A stretch of 64,000 nt of DNA from Yinghuangia elevatio (lineage in GTDB: Bacteria; Actinomycetota; Actinomycetes; Streptomycetales; Streptomycetaceae): the NCBI RefSeq assembly GCF_040649515.1, contig NZ_JBEZFP010000034.1:11061-75060 (forward strand), given 5' to 3'. A program made the translations under genes and the position numbers. The notes below the pieces were generated by a model that was not told the DNA's origin, made no database searches, and worked only from the letters and a program-made list of their open reading frames with translations. Positions 8,134 through 17,534 of this stretch are shown one piece after another (position 1 is the first letter of the stretch; the number at the start of each line of letters is the position of its first letter).

Positions 8134-8605
8134 CACACACGCACGCTTCCCGGCCGCGCTGCCCACGCTCGCGTCGGCCCGGTCGATGCGGGACGGTGGA
8201 ACTGCCGCGCGGTGGCGTCACCTTGGTCGTGGGCCGGGGCGTGGGCACGAGTTCCGGCGCGAGACGGCGGGCGGCCGCGAGCCACCCCACCGCACACCCT
8301 ACCGACCGCCGACGGCGCCGTCGGGCGGTTCCGCGGCGCGGCCCGGAACGCCGTCCCTGGCAGGTCCGGGCCGCACCGCCCCGGTGAATCCCCCGCGCCC
8401 GGTGGCCCCACAGTGTGCCGGGGACCAACGCGTTGGCGGAAGAGGGGACTTCACCTAGGTCGTGGTGCGGTCGCCCGACGTGGGGCGCCGCACTGCGGCC
8501 CCCGGATCACGCAAGTCACCCTCCGTGGGCCGCCCCACACCGCGCACCCCGCATCGGCGCCGCGCGTCGTTTCTCGCGAATCTGCTGCGAGCGCCACCCG
8601 GGCAT
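8134..8605. other. Intergenic stretch with a 12-bp palindrome
   Basis: About 470 bp between divergent genes. It contains the perfect palindrome CCAACGCGTTGG (8425-8436), a plausible regulator site. No coding frame with a ribosome site was found. Confidence 0.4.
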
Positions 8606-8639
8606 CGCTATAGCCGAGTTATACAACTTGGTTATAGCG
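8606..8639 (+). promoter_or_regulatory. Inverted repeat / promoter region of the split HTH gene
   Basis: CGCTATAGCC (8606-8615) and GGTTATAGCG (8630-8639) form a 10-bp inverted repeat with one mismatch around GAGTTATACAACTT. The AT-rich block stands out in GC-rich DNA and ends 17 bp before the GTG at 8657. It probably combines a promoter with an operator, perhaps for autoregulation. Confidence 0.55.
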
Positions 8640-8656
8640 AGTGATGGAGGAGCCCC

Positions 8657-9330
8657 GTGCCTGTGACGCCCGCCGCCGAGGACGTCGAACTCCCCTACGG
8701 CTACGTGATGCCGGAGATCCCCGACGACGCGAGTGACGAGGACGTGGCCGCGATCCTGGACCGGTTCCCCGGGCAGCCGGGCGGAGGCATGAGCGACGAG
8801 CACGCCCGGGACCTGTTCGCACACCTGAACGCGCGCATCGCGGACGGCGAGGCGAGCAGCGCCTCGCCCTCGTTCACAACCTCTACACCCAGCTGGGGTG
8901 GCGGCAGACACGTATCGCGGAGGTTGCCGAGCTGAGCCAGCCGGGGGTGTCGAGGATCCTTAAGCGGCCGCCCGGCGCGGGTGAGGAGGAGCCGCTGGTG
9001 GTCGTGGGGAGGCTGCTCGGGCTGGCCGACCACCTGGCGGCCCGGCCGCGCCGGGGCAGGGCTCCGTACGAGGCCCGGGCGAGCAAGATGCTCGGCGGCA
9101 CGTGGCCGATCACCCCGGCCAGCCTGCGCGAACTGCAGGGCATGGTGCGCCGTGATCTGGGGCGCCCCGGCACACCCCGCGTTTACCGTGAGGCGTTAGA
9201 GGAGGTCGAATCCCGGCTCGACGGCGCCGAGTTGCCCGCAGCAGTCTCCGCTCGGCTGGGCTCCTGGGGGCAGGTCGTCGTCGGCGAGAAGCGGCAGCGC
9301 GCCGAACTGGACCAGGCCCTCGACGCGTGA
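8657..9330 (+). pseudogene. HTH DNA-binding protein gene split by a frameshift
   Basis: GTG 8657 has a strong GGAGGAG ribosome site. Frame one encodes about 65 residues ending HLNARIADGE; then the coding signal moves to the next frame near 8850, which reads QRLALVHNLYTQLGW, then an HTH (TRIAEVAELSQPGVSRILKR), and continues to 9330. The HTH part has no start codon of its own before 8947. A one-base indel near 8850 (or programmed frameshifting) is the simplest explanation. Joined, the product would be about 224 residues with a central XRE/Fis-like HTH. A rare TTA codon (9196-9198) would make translation bldA-dependent in Streptomyces. Confidence 0.6.
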
Positions 9331-9704
9331 CCGGCCGGCACCGGCGATCCGCTGAGCATCTCGTAGCGACCTGCGGCAACTCGACGCGAACTGAACGGTT
9401 TTGATCAGGCGCGGCGCCGTGCCTGCGCCGTCGGCCGTGCCTACCGTGGGTGTTCGGGAAGGCGTACGGCGCCACGGGATTCAGACCGTATGCCGCACGG
9501 TTGTGCGCCCGCGTGCCCCGCACTCCCCCTGCCGGCGCGCGGCCTTCCCGCACGGCGGCCCCGGACGTCATCCCCCGAGCGTCCGGGCCGCCGTAGCCGG
9601 GTCGGGCTCGGCGGTCGACCACACCGCCGGGCCCGACCCCCGGCGGATGCGAGCCGCAACCAAGGCGTGATCTCCCAGACGGGGCCCCGGGAAGGGGCTG
9701 CTCG
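9331..9704. other. Intergenic stretch, no gene recognised
   Basis: About 370 bp of GC-rich DNA. Open frames exist on both strands but lack ribosome sites, plausible composition or motifs. Nothing else was recognised. Confidence 0.4.
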
Positions 9705-10190
9705 TTGGGCACGGGCGTGGAGACCATGGAGCAGCACACGCAGGCACAGCACGCCGCAGGGCGCCACGCCGGGCATCGAGCGGCAGCGTTGGCGCACGCG
9801 GGCTATGCCACGGCCGTCGGCGAGGCGATCGCCCCGCTGGGCGAGCACGTGACCGTGATCGTCGACCACACCCCCGGCCGCGCGGTGACCGCCGAAGGCG
9901 GCACCGACGCCGGTCCCGCCGCGGAAGTGCCGTTGCTGGACATCGTGGTCGAGGTCCACGACGGCCCCGAACCCGCGTCCGGCAGCGAGCACCCGCCCGC
10001 GTGGCTGCGGCTGTCCTGCGACCAGGTCGACGGCTGGCGCTACCGGTTCCCGCACGACGTCGGCCGGTTCGCGCCCGAGCACGGACACCAGCTGATGGAC
10101 GCGCGCGTGCCCGCCCCGCGCGACGTGGACGGATGGCTGGCCGTGGCGACCGCCTGCGACCGACGACAGCACGACGGCACCAGGGCGTGA
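9705..10190 (+). CDS. Hypothetical protein
   Basis: 161 residues from TTG 9705, which has GAAGGGG at good spacing; ATG 9726 is an alternative. A His/Ala-rich N-terminal helix is followed by an alternating alpha/beta region (VTVIVDHTPGRAV, LLDIVVEVHDGPEP). No known motif; cytosolic. It precedes the GntR regulator on the same strand. Confidence 0.55.
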   Translation: MGTGVETMEQHTQAQHAAGRHAGHRAAALAHAGYATAVGEAIAPLGEHVTVIVDHTPGRAVTAEGGTDAGPAAEVPLLDIVVEVHDGPEPASGSEHPPAWLRLSCDQVDGWRYRFPHDVGRFAPEHGHQLMDARVPAPRDVDGWLAVATACDRRQHDGTRA

Positions 10191-10404
10191 CCGCTACATC
10201 ATGTGAACCTCTACGGAGAACCCCTCTGCGAGGGCAGAGTTCAGGTGCTCCGCATGGGCCCCCAGCCATTGGCTCGGGCCGGCGACCTGATCTGGGCCGC
10301 ACAGTGATCCGAAAGAAATGCCCTGGCACCGTCATCGTCGACGGCCGGGGTCTGCAGAAAAGGGTTACGCATGTGATCTAGATTGGTTGGATAGAATAGG
10401 GGTC

Positions 10405-11400
10405 ATGGTGACAACAACGGTGCTGGGCCCGGCTGAGCGCATCGCGGCGGACCTGGCCCTGGCCATCCATCAGCGGCTGATCCGGCCAGGTGAACGCCTG
10501 CCGTCTCAGAAGGACTTGATGGCTGCGTACGGGGTGGCGATGGGCACGGCGTCCTCGGCGTTGGCCAAGCTCGCCGCGGCCGGACTGTCCCACGGCGAAC
10601 GCGGTCGCGGCACGTTCGCCCTCGACCCGCGCCGGTCCCGCTTCGGGCCCAACCCGGTACTAGACCTGTTTGCGGCCGCCGAGGTGTGCCGGTCCCTGGC
10701 CGCCACCACTTTCCGCCCCGACGACAGCCCGAGCGTGGAGGTCGGCGGCGACCCCCGATGGGGCGACCCGCACACTGACCCGGAGAAGGTGATGCCGCCG
10801 CGGCGCGTGGAGGTCTCCGCGCTGGTGGCGCTGGACCGCCACGTCCTGCGGTGGATGAGCGAGGCGTTCCTCGCCGCGGCCCGTCGCATGGTCGGCTCCG
10901 GATCCGATGACGCCGACGACCACCTGATCGCGGCGGCGCGGTCCGTCCTCGACCACGGCGGCCGCCGCCCCGAGCACCAGGTCGGCATCGCCGTCCACGG
11001 CGGCGCGGCCCCGCCGGACGAGGATGTGGCCGCACGGATCTGGCCGACCGGTTCCGCGGTCCGGCCGGTGGCGATGGCGACGGCGCACTGCCGCCCTTTT
11101 GACCGGGCCGTCGGGCACGCGCGTATCACACGGCCGCGGACGGAGCCGACGGCAACGGCAGGACCGCGACGAAGGGCTCGGGGTGGGCAGTGCGGCCGAC
11201 GGGGCGTGGGCGGAGCTGAACCCGCGTCAGCGAATCTACCTGAGCGCTCTTTTCGACGCCGACCAGGCGGCCGAGGAGGTGAACCGCCGCGACAGCGCGC
11301 GGGGCGTGCGCACTCCCCCGGCGCGGGTGTGGCGGCGTATCGACTTCAACTCCCCGTATTCCCCAGTGGTGAGTCGGCTGCGGGGTGCCGGGGTGTATGA
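10405..11400 (+). CDS. GntR-family transcriptional regulator (C-terminal frame doubtful)
   Basis: From ATG 10405. The N-terminal 75 residues are a clear GntR winged helix (RIAADLALAIHQRLIRPGER, then LPSQKDLMAAYGVAMGT and GRGTF), of the type that represses plasmid and integrative-element genes in Streptomyces (KorSA-like). Coding quality is good to about residue 215, then the frame becomes Arg/Gly-rich and overlaps the next gene by 218 bp. Shifting one base near 11030 gives a natural short end, GGDGDGALPPF then stop at 11099. The native protein is therefore probably about 230 residues with an indel here. Confidence 0.7.
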   Translation: MVTTTVLGPAERIAADLALAIHQRLIRPGERLPSQKDLMAAYGVAMGTASSALAKLAAAGLSHGERGRGTFALDPRRSRFGPNPVLDLFAAAEVCRSLAATTFRPDDSPSVEVGGDPRWGDPHTDPEKVMPPRRVEVSALVALDRHVLRWMSEAFLAAARRMVGSGSDDADDHLIAAARSVLDHGGRRPEHQVGIAVHGGAAPPDEDVAARIWPTGSAVRPVAMATAHCRPFDRAVGHARITRPRTEPTATAGPRRRARGGQCGRRGVGGAEPASANLPERSFRRRPGGRGGEPPRQRAGRAHSPGAGVAAYRLQLPVFPSGESAAGCRGV

Positions 11401-11989
11401 CTCGGGTGCCGGGGCGACGTTGGCGGCGCTGCGCGCGCGGGGGTTGATCGAGACCGAGACCGTAGCGGGCCTGCTCGCCGACCCGGTCTACGTGTGGCTA
11501 ACCCGGGCCGGGCGAGCCGCTGCCCGCGTCGGACACGCGATTCCCGCGCCGCCGCGCAAGCCGCGCTGGGCGGTGTCGCAGTGGCTGTGGCGGGAGATGA
11601 CCAAGGTCGCCCGCGCCGGCGACGTCGGCCTGCCCGAGGAGGACCTGTTCGGCGACGCTCACCTGTACCTCTGCGCCGGCTGGGCGGGACGACGCGGCAA
11701 CCGCCCCTACCTGCGCTCGGTGACCCGGCACGTGCCGGTCACCCTGCACGACCACTGGAGCAACCGGACGTGGTCCAGCTCCCGGGCGTACACCTGGTAC
11801 CACTTCACCGACGAGGGCCGGGCCCACTACACCGACCACGCCGCCGCGTACCGGCAGCTGTATCCCGCCATCGACGCCCCCGAACTCGGCGACTCTGCAA
11901 CCGGGTTGGATGACAGCACGTCTGTCGGCTCGAACGCCCCCGACGCGGCCGGCGAGGCCGGGGGGGCGGGTGCCCGACCGCCTGAGTGA
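11183..11989 (+). CDS. Hypothetical protein with winged-helix-like pattern
   Basis: 268 residues from GTG 11183 with GAAGGG upstream. NPRQRIYLSALFDADQAAEE near the N-terminus and the pattern LAALRARGLIETE...VYVWLTRAGRAAA look like a winged-helix fold of the kind found in replication or regulatory proteins of mobile elements. A Tyr/Trp-rich C-terminal region (SSRAYTWYHFTDEG) follows. No name can be given. It follows the GntR gene and overlaps the next gene by 20 bp. Confidence 0.65.
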   Translation: MGSAADGAWAELNPRQRIYLSALFDADQAAEEVNRRDSARGVRTPPARVWRRIDFNSPYSPVVSRLRGAGVYDSGAGATLAALRARGLIETETVAGLLADPVYVWLTRAGRAAARVGHAIPAPPRKPRWAVSQWLWREMTKVARAGDVGLPEEDLFGDAHLYLCAGWAGRRGNRPYLRSVTRHVPVTLHDHWSNRTWSSSRAYTWYHFTDEGRAHYTDHAAAYRQLYPAIDAPELGDSATGLDDSTSVGSNAPDAAGEAGGAGARPPE

Positions 11990-12287
11990 ACGGCACCCGC
12001 CCCAAGGACGGACCCAGGCCCTCCGCGACGCGCACAACGACGCCGCGAACCGGGAGCGCGCCGACGAGGAGCCGCCGGTGTTGTACCCGGTCGTGACCAG
12101 CGCGTGTGACCACGGATGTGACGGCCGCCCGCACCCCGGCCACGTCTGCGCGACCTGGTCGCCGTCCTGGCAGGCAAGCCTGGAGCAGGTTCCGCGAGTT
12201 CCCCGCGGCTGCTTGTTGTGTGGCGGTGTCCTTCTGGCCTGTGGCCTGGGTGTGACTCGTTCGGGTGAAGCGTCTAGGAAGCGCTGA
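11970..12287 (+). CDS. Small Cys-containing hypothetical protein
   Basis: 105 residues from GTG 11970, overlapping the previous gene, which suggests coupling. It carries CDHGCDGRPHPGHVC and a later CLLC, so a zinc site is conceivable. The N-terminal frame upstream of 11970 is also open but overlaps the neighbour. Unknown function. Confidence 0.45.
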   Translation: MPDRLSERHPPQGRTQALRDAHNDAANRERADEEPPVLYPVVTSACDHGCDGRPHPGHVCATWSPSWQASLEQVPRVPRGCLLCGGVLLACGLGVTRSGEASRKR

Positions 12288-12584
12288 AGAGGTTTCACGA
12301 TTCCTGATTGCCTGAATGTGAATCCCGACGGATCGGGTCGCAGGGTGAGCTGGGGGCGTGCATGGGCTTGGCCGCGGTACGCGCCCTGCGTCCGGAGCTG
12401 CGGCCACCCGCGGCGACCCTCTCCACTCGGCCACGTTGTTCAACATGACCACGAGCACGGCCGTTCGTTATGCCGATGGAGTCCGGTCCCACGCGACGGA
12501 CTGAGCGTCGATGTCGTCGAGAACCTTCGTGGCGAGTGTCAGGGAAGCCGCGCACTGTCGTTCCGCAGCGCCATACTCCATGAC

Positions 12585-13181
12585 ATGTCGACCGTTCCCG
12601 CTCCGGAGGTGTATGCCTGGTTTGAGGCGGACCGCCCCCCGCACCACTACACGTTGATGTTCACTCGTGGACTCGCACCTGCCGAGGTCCTCCGGCGTCT
12701 TGCCGCCCCCAAGTCCGTGACCGGGGCCAGGCCCGATGCTTTGCCGGACGACGCGGACCGGGTAGGCGTCTACGACCTGGGAGGGTGGGCCCTGGCCATG
12801 GAGGGGCACGGGTTCGAGGCGTTCGTCGACACGGCGGTCAAGCGCCTGTCGATCGGCACCGAGGTCGTCATGCTTACCTACAACGTGATGGGCCACTGCC
12901 GCTTCCGGCACGTCGTTGACGGCAAGACGTGGACAGACTTCGACGCGGTTGACCCTAGCGACCGTTTCGGACTCCACCCCGACCGCCTCGTCGACGATAT
13001 GCGCCGTGCAGGCCTTGATCCGGATCACGACTTCGACAACGTCGACGACGACGAACCGCTGCACTGGCGCTCCCAGACGATGGCCTTGGCCGAGTCGATT
13101 ACCGGAATCCGCCTCGCTCCGGGGATCTTCGACACCGCCCCCGCGCTTTCTGCGACCCTCCGCTTTGCCATCGGCGAATAG
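12585..13181 (+). CDS. DUF6461 family protein
   Basis: 198 residues from ATG 12585. The N-terminus (YTLMFTRGLAPAEVLRRLAA) is the signature of DUF6461, an actinobacterial family of unknown function, often met among polymorphic-toxin immunity-like and regulatory genes. The middle WALAMEGHGFEAF and the C-terminal ESITGIRLAPGIFDTA segments also fit. Single gene, cytosolic. The C-terminal region is rich in Asp and might bind a partner. Confidence 0.75.
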   Translation: MSTVPAPEVYAWFEADRPPHHYTLMFTRGLAPAEVLRRLAAPKSVTGARPDALPDDADRVGVYDLGGWALAMEGHGFEAFVDTAVKRLSIGTEVVMLTYNVMGHCRFRHVVDGKTWTDFDAVDPSDRFGLHPDRLVDDMRRAGLDPDHDFDNVDDDEPLHWRSQTMALAESITGIRLAPGIFDTAPALSATLRFAIGE

Positions 13182-13275
13182 GTGCCGCGCAGTCGACTCC
13201 TTGTCGGCGTACACATGTGCGTCCCCAGCCAAGTGAACGCGGCCAGCGTTCGATGCGTGAGTTCCGGCGCTCTGG

Positions 13276-14016
13276 TCAGTCTGAGCGTGCACGGGTCGCC
13301 CACCACGCGTGGTGCTCGGCCAAGTCGTGTGCGACGGGGTCCCTCCAACGGGTAAGGGCTTCGATCAGCTTCGCGTAGAGGTCGCGAGCGGCGGCCGGGT
13401 CGCCAGCTTCGCCCACCCATCGGGCGGCCTCGATATAGGCGTCCACCGTGTTGCCGTGCCGCGGGCCGTGGACGCGGGCCATGTCCGGGAGGAGTTCCGC
13501 GTACAGGTCTCGGGCGGCGGCCGGGTCGCCGGCCATTCCCGTCCAGTAGGCGTGCTTGATGCGCCAGTAGAGCGCTGGCCCCCTCAGGGGCTCGAGGACG
13601 TCGGCGGGTGTGGCGCGTTCCTGCAGCAACCGGGCGTGCTGCTCGACCAGGATTGACAGCAGGTCGCGGGCGGTCGCGGGGTCTCCGGCCTCGCCGGTCC
13701 AGTGCGCGTGTTCGCCACGGGCACCGAGTACCTCGGGATCTTCGGGTCCACAAGCGCGTGCCGTGTCCGCAGACCACACGGCCGCCAGGTCACGGGCCCC
13801 CGCCGCATCACCGGCCGCCCCTGTCCACCAGGCCAGGCTGCCCCACGCTTCCAAGGTCTCGGGGGCGTCCGGCCCGTGGGAACGCGTCAACTCTTCGACG
13901 GAGGCACGGCTCCCCTCTCGATGCACCGCCGCGCGTTCCCGACGCGCAGCGTCATACCTCGCCCAGCCTGCCCCAGGTGCAGACGACCGGATGTCCACCA
14001 ACGCGCCCAGCCCCAT
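13276..14016 (-). CDS. TPR-repeat protein, probably N-terminally truncated
   Basis: 246 residues of TPR-like units with the pattern WTGEAGDPA.ARDLYA.LL, spaced about 45 residues apart. This type of repeat forms the C-terminal sensor of actinobacterial NB-ARC/XRE regulators and of conflict proteins. No HTH or P-loop precedes it, so it may be the tail of a larger gene lost by rearrangement. The start at 14016 has only a weak ribosome site. Confidence 0.65.
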   Translation of the reverse strand: MGLGALVDIRSSAPGAGWARYDAARRERAAVHREGSRASVEELTRSHGPDAPETLEAWGSLAWWTGAAGDAAGARDLAAVWSADTARACGPEDPEVLGARGEHAHWTGEAGDPATARDLLSILVEQHARLLQERATPADVLEPLRGPALYWRIKHAYWTGMAGDPAAARDLYAELLPDMARVHGPRHGNTVDAYIEAARWVGEAGDPAAARDLYAKLIEALTRWRDPVAHDLAEHHAWWATRARSD

Positions 14017-14263
14017 CTCGTCGTGTCGGTGACACCACGACGGCGCACCACCCCGCGTTGCGCAGTGTCTTCGGTCGGAACAGCGAACTCAACCGAAAAT
14101 GCCGCCCCCGGGAACGCAGGTCGTACGTCGACACCCCTTGCAGACCCACGGCCGGACCGTCGTGCAACCCGCATGCCCCCCTCGCGTTCGTCAGACCGGG
14201 CGTGCAGAAGACCTGAACTCGCGGGAATCCCGCACCGGGTGGGAAACTTGCCGGGCCGCGCAC

Positions 14264-14583
14264 GTGCCCCGGCACCGCGCGGCCTGGATCCGCGACCACT
14301 ACGTGCAACCGCACACCCACCACCGGTTCGACGACGCGTGGTTCCTGGCCCTTCTGTACGCGATGCTCCTCGACGAGGACCCGCGGTGCACCCCGACCCC
14401 GAGCAACACCGAGCGCCTCACGCCCGCGTTGCAGCGCGTCGGGCTCGCTCCGGACGGCGTGCCGCGCCCGAAGCTGACGCCGTGGCAGGCGACCTGCTGG
14501 CCGAGGAAGAGTTTGCGCCGAACCTCCCGTTCCCCGAAGCGCTGACGGATTCGCTGGCTGCGGCACCCGTGATGTACGGCTAA
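14264..14583 (+). pseudogene. Decayed hypothetical gene with an internal frameshift
   Basis: From about GTG 14264 one frame reads WIRDHYVQPHTHHRFDDAW and LLYAMLLDEDPRC; near 14480 the protein-like signal moves to the neighbouring frame, which reads GDLLAEEEFAPNLPFPEALT and stops at 14583. Neither frame alone gives a sensible protein. No family recognised. Confidence 0.4.
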
Positions 14584-15373
14584 CGCGGCGAAGCCGCGGC
14601 GGTGACCCTACGCGTCAGCGCCGTCCCTTCACTCCACCGCGAGTTCTTGAACAACCACTGCCGGCTCCTCGAAGCACCCACGGGTCCCCGCACAGCACAC
14701 GGCCCGCCGTGAATACGAGAGCCGACTCCGCGCCGGTTGACGCAGACCACCGGTAGGGCCCATGTGCTGCAATGCGGCATCGAGGACGCCGTCACTCGCG
14801 CACCCGAAGCCCGGCCCGACCACGGTCTGCTCCCCGAACTCGCAGTCAAACTGCTCGTCGCCACCGCACCCCAATGCCTCGACCCGCGCGACGTCACCAG
14901 GAGCGACAAGGCGCCCGACGCCCCGAAGGAACGCGGCTACGCCGAACACCACGACCGCACTCACCGGCACGGATCCTCACGACCACCGACACCGGCCGCG
15001 CACACGTGCCCGAACACCGCGGCGTCTACGCAGTTCCACCTCGACGTCCTCATTCCAGTCGGTGTGGATCTGGGGGCGGGGGAGCGCGGCGACGGACTGG
15101 AGGTCCGCGTGGCGCTCGGCGACGTTCACCGCCAGCGGCTGCTGCTCGTTGGGCGCTGCCTGCGGTCGAGCCTCAAGCATGAGGCTGATCTCCAGTCGGT
15201 GCTTGGCCTGGCGGCGGTGTCACTACTGATCCGGCGCTTCCCCGACGAAGCCCGCGACGATCCAGTCAACCGCAGCGCGCTGCAAAGCAGGACGGCCCTG
15301 AACGGCGTGCCGGTTCGGGGACCGGATCCCCGTGCCGATGCACCGGTGTCTCGTACCCATCGTGGAGGAACAC
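14584..15373. other. Long stretch without a convincing gene
   Basis: About 790 bp. Several frames are open on both strands, as expected at this GC content, but none combines a ribosome site with sensible composition. One plus-strand frame (14737-15468) contains short protein-like blocks such as LLPELAVKLLVATAPQCLDP and may be a relic. Confidence 0.4.
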
Positions 15374-15862
15374 ATGAATCGTCGTATTGCCCGCGGTGTC
15401 GCCGCCACAGCCGCTGCCATCAGCCTCGGGGTCGGGTTCACTGGCGAAGTCCCCGCCGCGACCTCTGACATCCAAAGGACCTACGCGGGCCCCCACATGT
15501 GCGTCGGCGTCGTCTCGTCGGCCTTCGCCGGCCTGCGCAGTGGGGCGTTCTACAGCACGACGATCGGCTACGACAGCAGTGCCTGCTACGGCGGCGTCCT
15601 CAAGCCCACCGGCTGGCTGTCGGTCGAGCAGGTGGTCTTGGCCTACAACATGGCCACGAGGCAGTGGTTTGAATGCAGCCGTCTTGGACCACGCCGCAAC
15701 GAAGCTCCAGCCGAGACGGTCCGGCTGCAGAACCGGCTGCACGGCACCAGGCTCTGCGGCACGAACCGCTGGTACGCGACGTTCACCGCCGCCTACGGAT
15801 GGGACGGTGCCGCCTGGCGCGGTGCCTGGCTCGGCTCCGGCAACGAATGGGTGGCCGCGTAA
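15374..15862 (+). CDS. Secreted hypothetical protein
   Basis: 162 residues from ATG 15374 with a GGAGG ribosome site 6 bp upstream. MNRRIARGVAATAAAISLG followed by VGFTGEVPAA is a clear signal peptide, with cleavage likely after PAA. The mature part has Cys at several positions (disulfides expected after export) and Trp/Tyr-rich strands (WYATFTAAYGWDGAAWRG). No enzyme motif recognised. Confidence 0.75.
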   Translation: MNRRIARGVAATAAAISLGVGFTGEVPAATSDIQRTYAGPHMCVGVVSSAFAGLRSGAFYSTTIGYDSSACYGGVLKPTGWLSVEQVVLAYNMATRQWFECSRLGPRRNEAPAETVRLQNRLHGTRLCGTNRWYATFTAAYGWDGAAWRGAWLGSGNEWVAA

Positions 15863-16086
15863 CGCCTTCTGTCGTCCTCCTCCAGAGTGACTGCGCTTTT
15901 GAGTCGCAACCGCTCCGGCTTGGCGCCTACCAAGGCGCAGAACGCGCCGAGAAGGCCGGGCAGAGCGCTCACCCCGCGCCCGCACCTGCATCGAGCAGGC
16001 CCCCAAGGTTCTTCGAGCACCGGGCGGCGGCCGCTGGCGCGGGCCGACAGTAGGGTCGCGGCAAGTCCAAAGACCACGGGGGTGCG

Positions 16087-17250
16087 TTGACGGTGTGGCG
16101 TCGGTACGCGGGCATGCTGGCCGCGGTGGCAATGATGGGAGTCGGCTGCGACAGCTCCGGAGGTGACACCGCCACCGGAAGTGCGGCGAGCAACCCCGCC
16201 GCCGCGAGCGCACCCGGCAAGGACGCGGACGCGGAGCAGGTGTTCATACCCGGCGGGATCGCGGTGGCGATGTGCAGCGACGGACGCTCGAGCGACTCCG
16301 TCGCCCAACTGGTGACCACATCCGTGGCAGCTGACACCGGACGTCCGGCCACGTTCCACCGCGTGGCCCTGCCCGGCGGGACCGTCGGCTTGGAGCACCT
16401 GTGCGGCGACCTACTCGGCTCGCGGTACTCACAACCGATGATGCGCGCACTGCTCAACCGCGAGCTGACCGCTATCGCCGGCACCGCCCCCGGACCCGGT
16501 AACCAAGGCGCGCAGGCCACCGCGTACGACCTGCGCACCGGCGCCTCGTACACCGCAGCCGACCCTGACGCGTTCGGGTCCGTCGCCCGCGACAGCCTCG
16601 TGCAGTTCCAGCCCGGCACCGACATCCTGTGGAGCCGCACCGCCGACGGCCGCATCACCTCCCGCGACGTCACCGCGCCGCCCGCCGCGCAGGTCGACCA
16701 GGGCGCCGCGCCTGCCCGCGCGTTCGTCCTGCATGGGAACACCGCGTGGCTGACGCCCGCTGTCAACGGCAGCCCCGTTCCCGCCGCCGTCAACCCGTCC
16801 GGCACCGCAGCGGTCGCCTCCGACACCTTCAGTGGGTCCGGCGTCTACCTGTGGCGCGCCGGCGAGGACTACCAGACCCGCAATCTCCGCATCGGCGGCA
16901 TGTTCCGGGCTGTGCCCGGCAGCCAGACCGTCCCGGGAGACTGCCGGATCCGCTTCTGGCGCGACGACACTCGGTTCGTCTGCGAGAACCAGCACGGCAT
17001 GCTCCAGGTGACCCTGGCCGCCAGCTACGACCGGGTCGACGCCGTGCAGCCCCTGCTCCCGCCGAACGAGGGCGGCAACACCGAGGCCACCTTGTCCGCG
17101 GACGGCACACGGATGGCGTTCCTGGCGTACCGTGCAGGCGACTGGGCGCTGTTCACCCTCGACCTGACACACCCAGGCGCCGTCCCGGTCAAACTCAGCG
17201 ACATGCCCTCCTTCCTGGGCGCCACCCCGCACATCGTCGCCTGGGAGTAG
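16087..17250 (+). CDS. Lipoprotein with WD40/PD40-like beta-propeller pattern
   Basis: 387 residues. A short basic N-terminus and hydrophobic stretch end in a lipobox (MMGVGC), so Cys at about residue 21 should be lipidated and the protein tethered outside the membrane. Blocks such as EATLSADGTRMAFLAYRAGDW are typical of TolB/PD40 propeller blades. TTG 16087 or GTG 16093 could be the start. No neighbour indicates a partner. Confidence 0.75.
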   Translation: MTVWRRYAGMLAAVAMMGVGCDSSGGDTATGSAASNPAAASAPGKDADAEQVFIPGGIAVAMCSDGRSSDSVAQLVTTSVAADTGRPATFHRVALPGGTVGLEHLCGDLLGSRYSQPMMRALLNRELTAIAGTAPGPGNQGAQATAYDLRTGASYTAADPDAFGSVARDSLVQFQPGTDILWSRTADGRITSRDVTAPPAAQVDQGAAPARAFVLHGNTAWLTPAVNGSPVPAAVNPSGTAAVASDTFSGSGVYLWRAGEDYQTRNLRIGGMFRAVPGSQTVPGDCRIRFWRDDTRFVCENQHGMLQVTLAASYDRVDAVQPLLPPNEGGNTEATLSADGTRMAFLAYRAGDWALFTLDLTHPGAVPVKLSDMPSFLGATPHIVAWE

Positions 17251-17534
17251 GACCAAGAACCCGGGCGCGGCACAGTGCTGTTCACTGCGACTCGCAGGCG
17301 CAGCCGGTACGCCGGTCACGTGTGCAACGGCACCGATCCCAGTTCGGTGCGGACGCGTGTCGCAGCGTCGCGACGACGCGGTGGCGCGGCGATTCTCCGC
17401 CGAACGGCCCATGCTTCGTCCAGCCACGGAGCCCCTGATTCCTGCGTTCGCCGATACGTCACCCCTAGCCTGCCGCGCAGTAAATGTCAGGAAAATCCTG
17501 ACGTGATCATGGGGGGCGGGCATACGGTTCGGTC

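Noticed and set aside
14737..15468. 243-codon plus-strand frame before the secreted-protein gene
   Set aside because: It overlaps the signal-peptide region of the real gene in another frame and has mixed composition; kept only as a possible relic in the gap entry.
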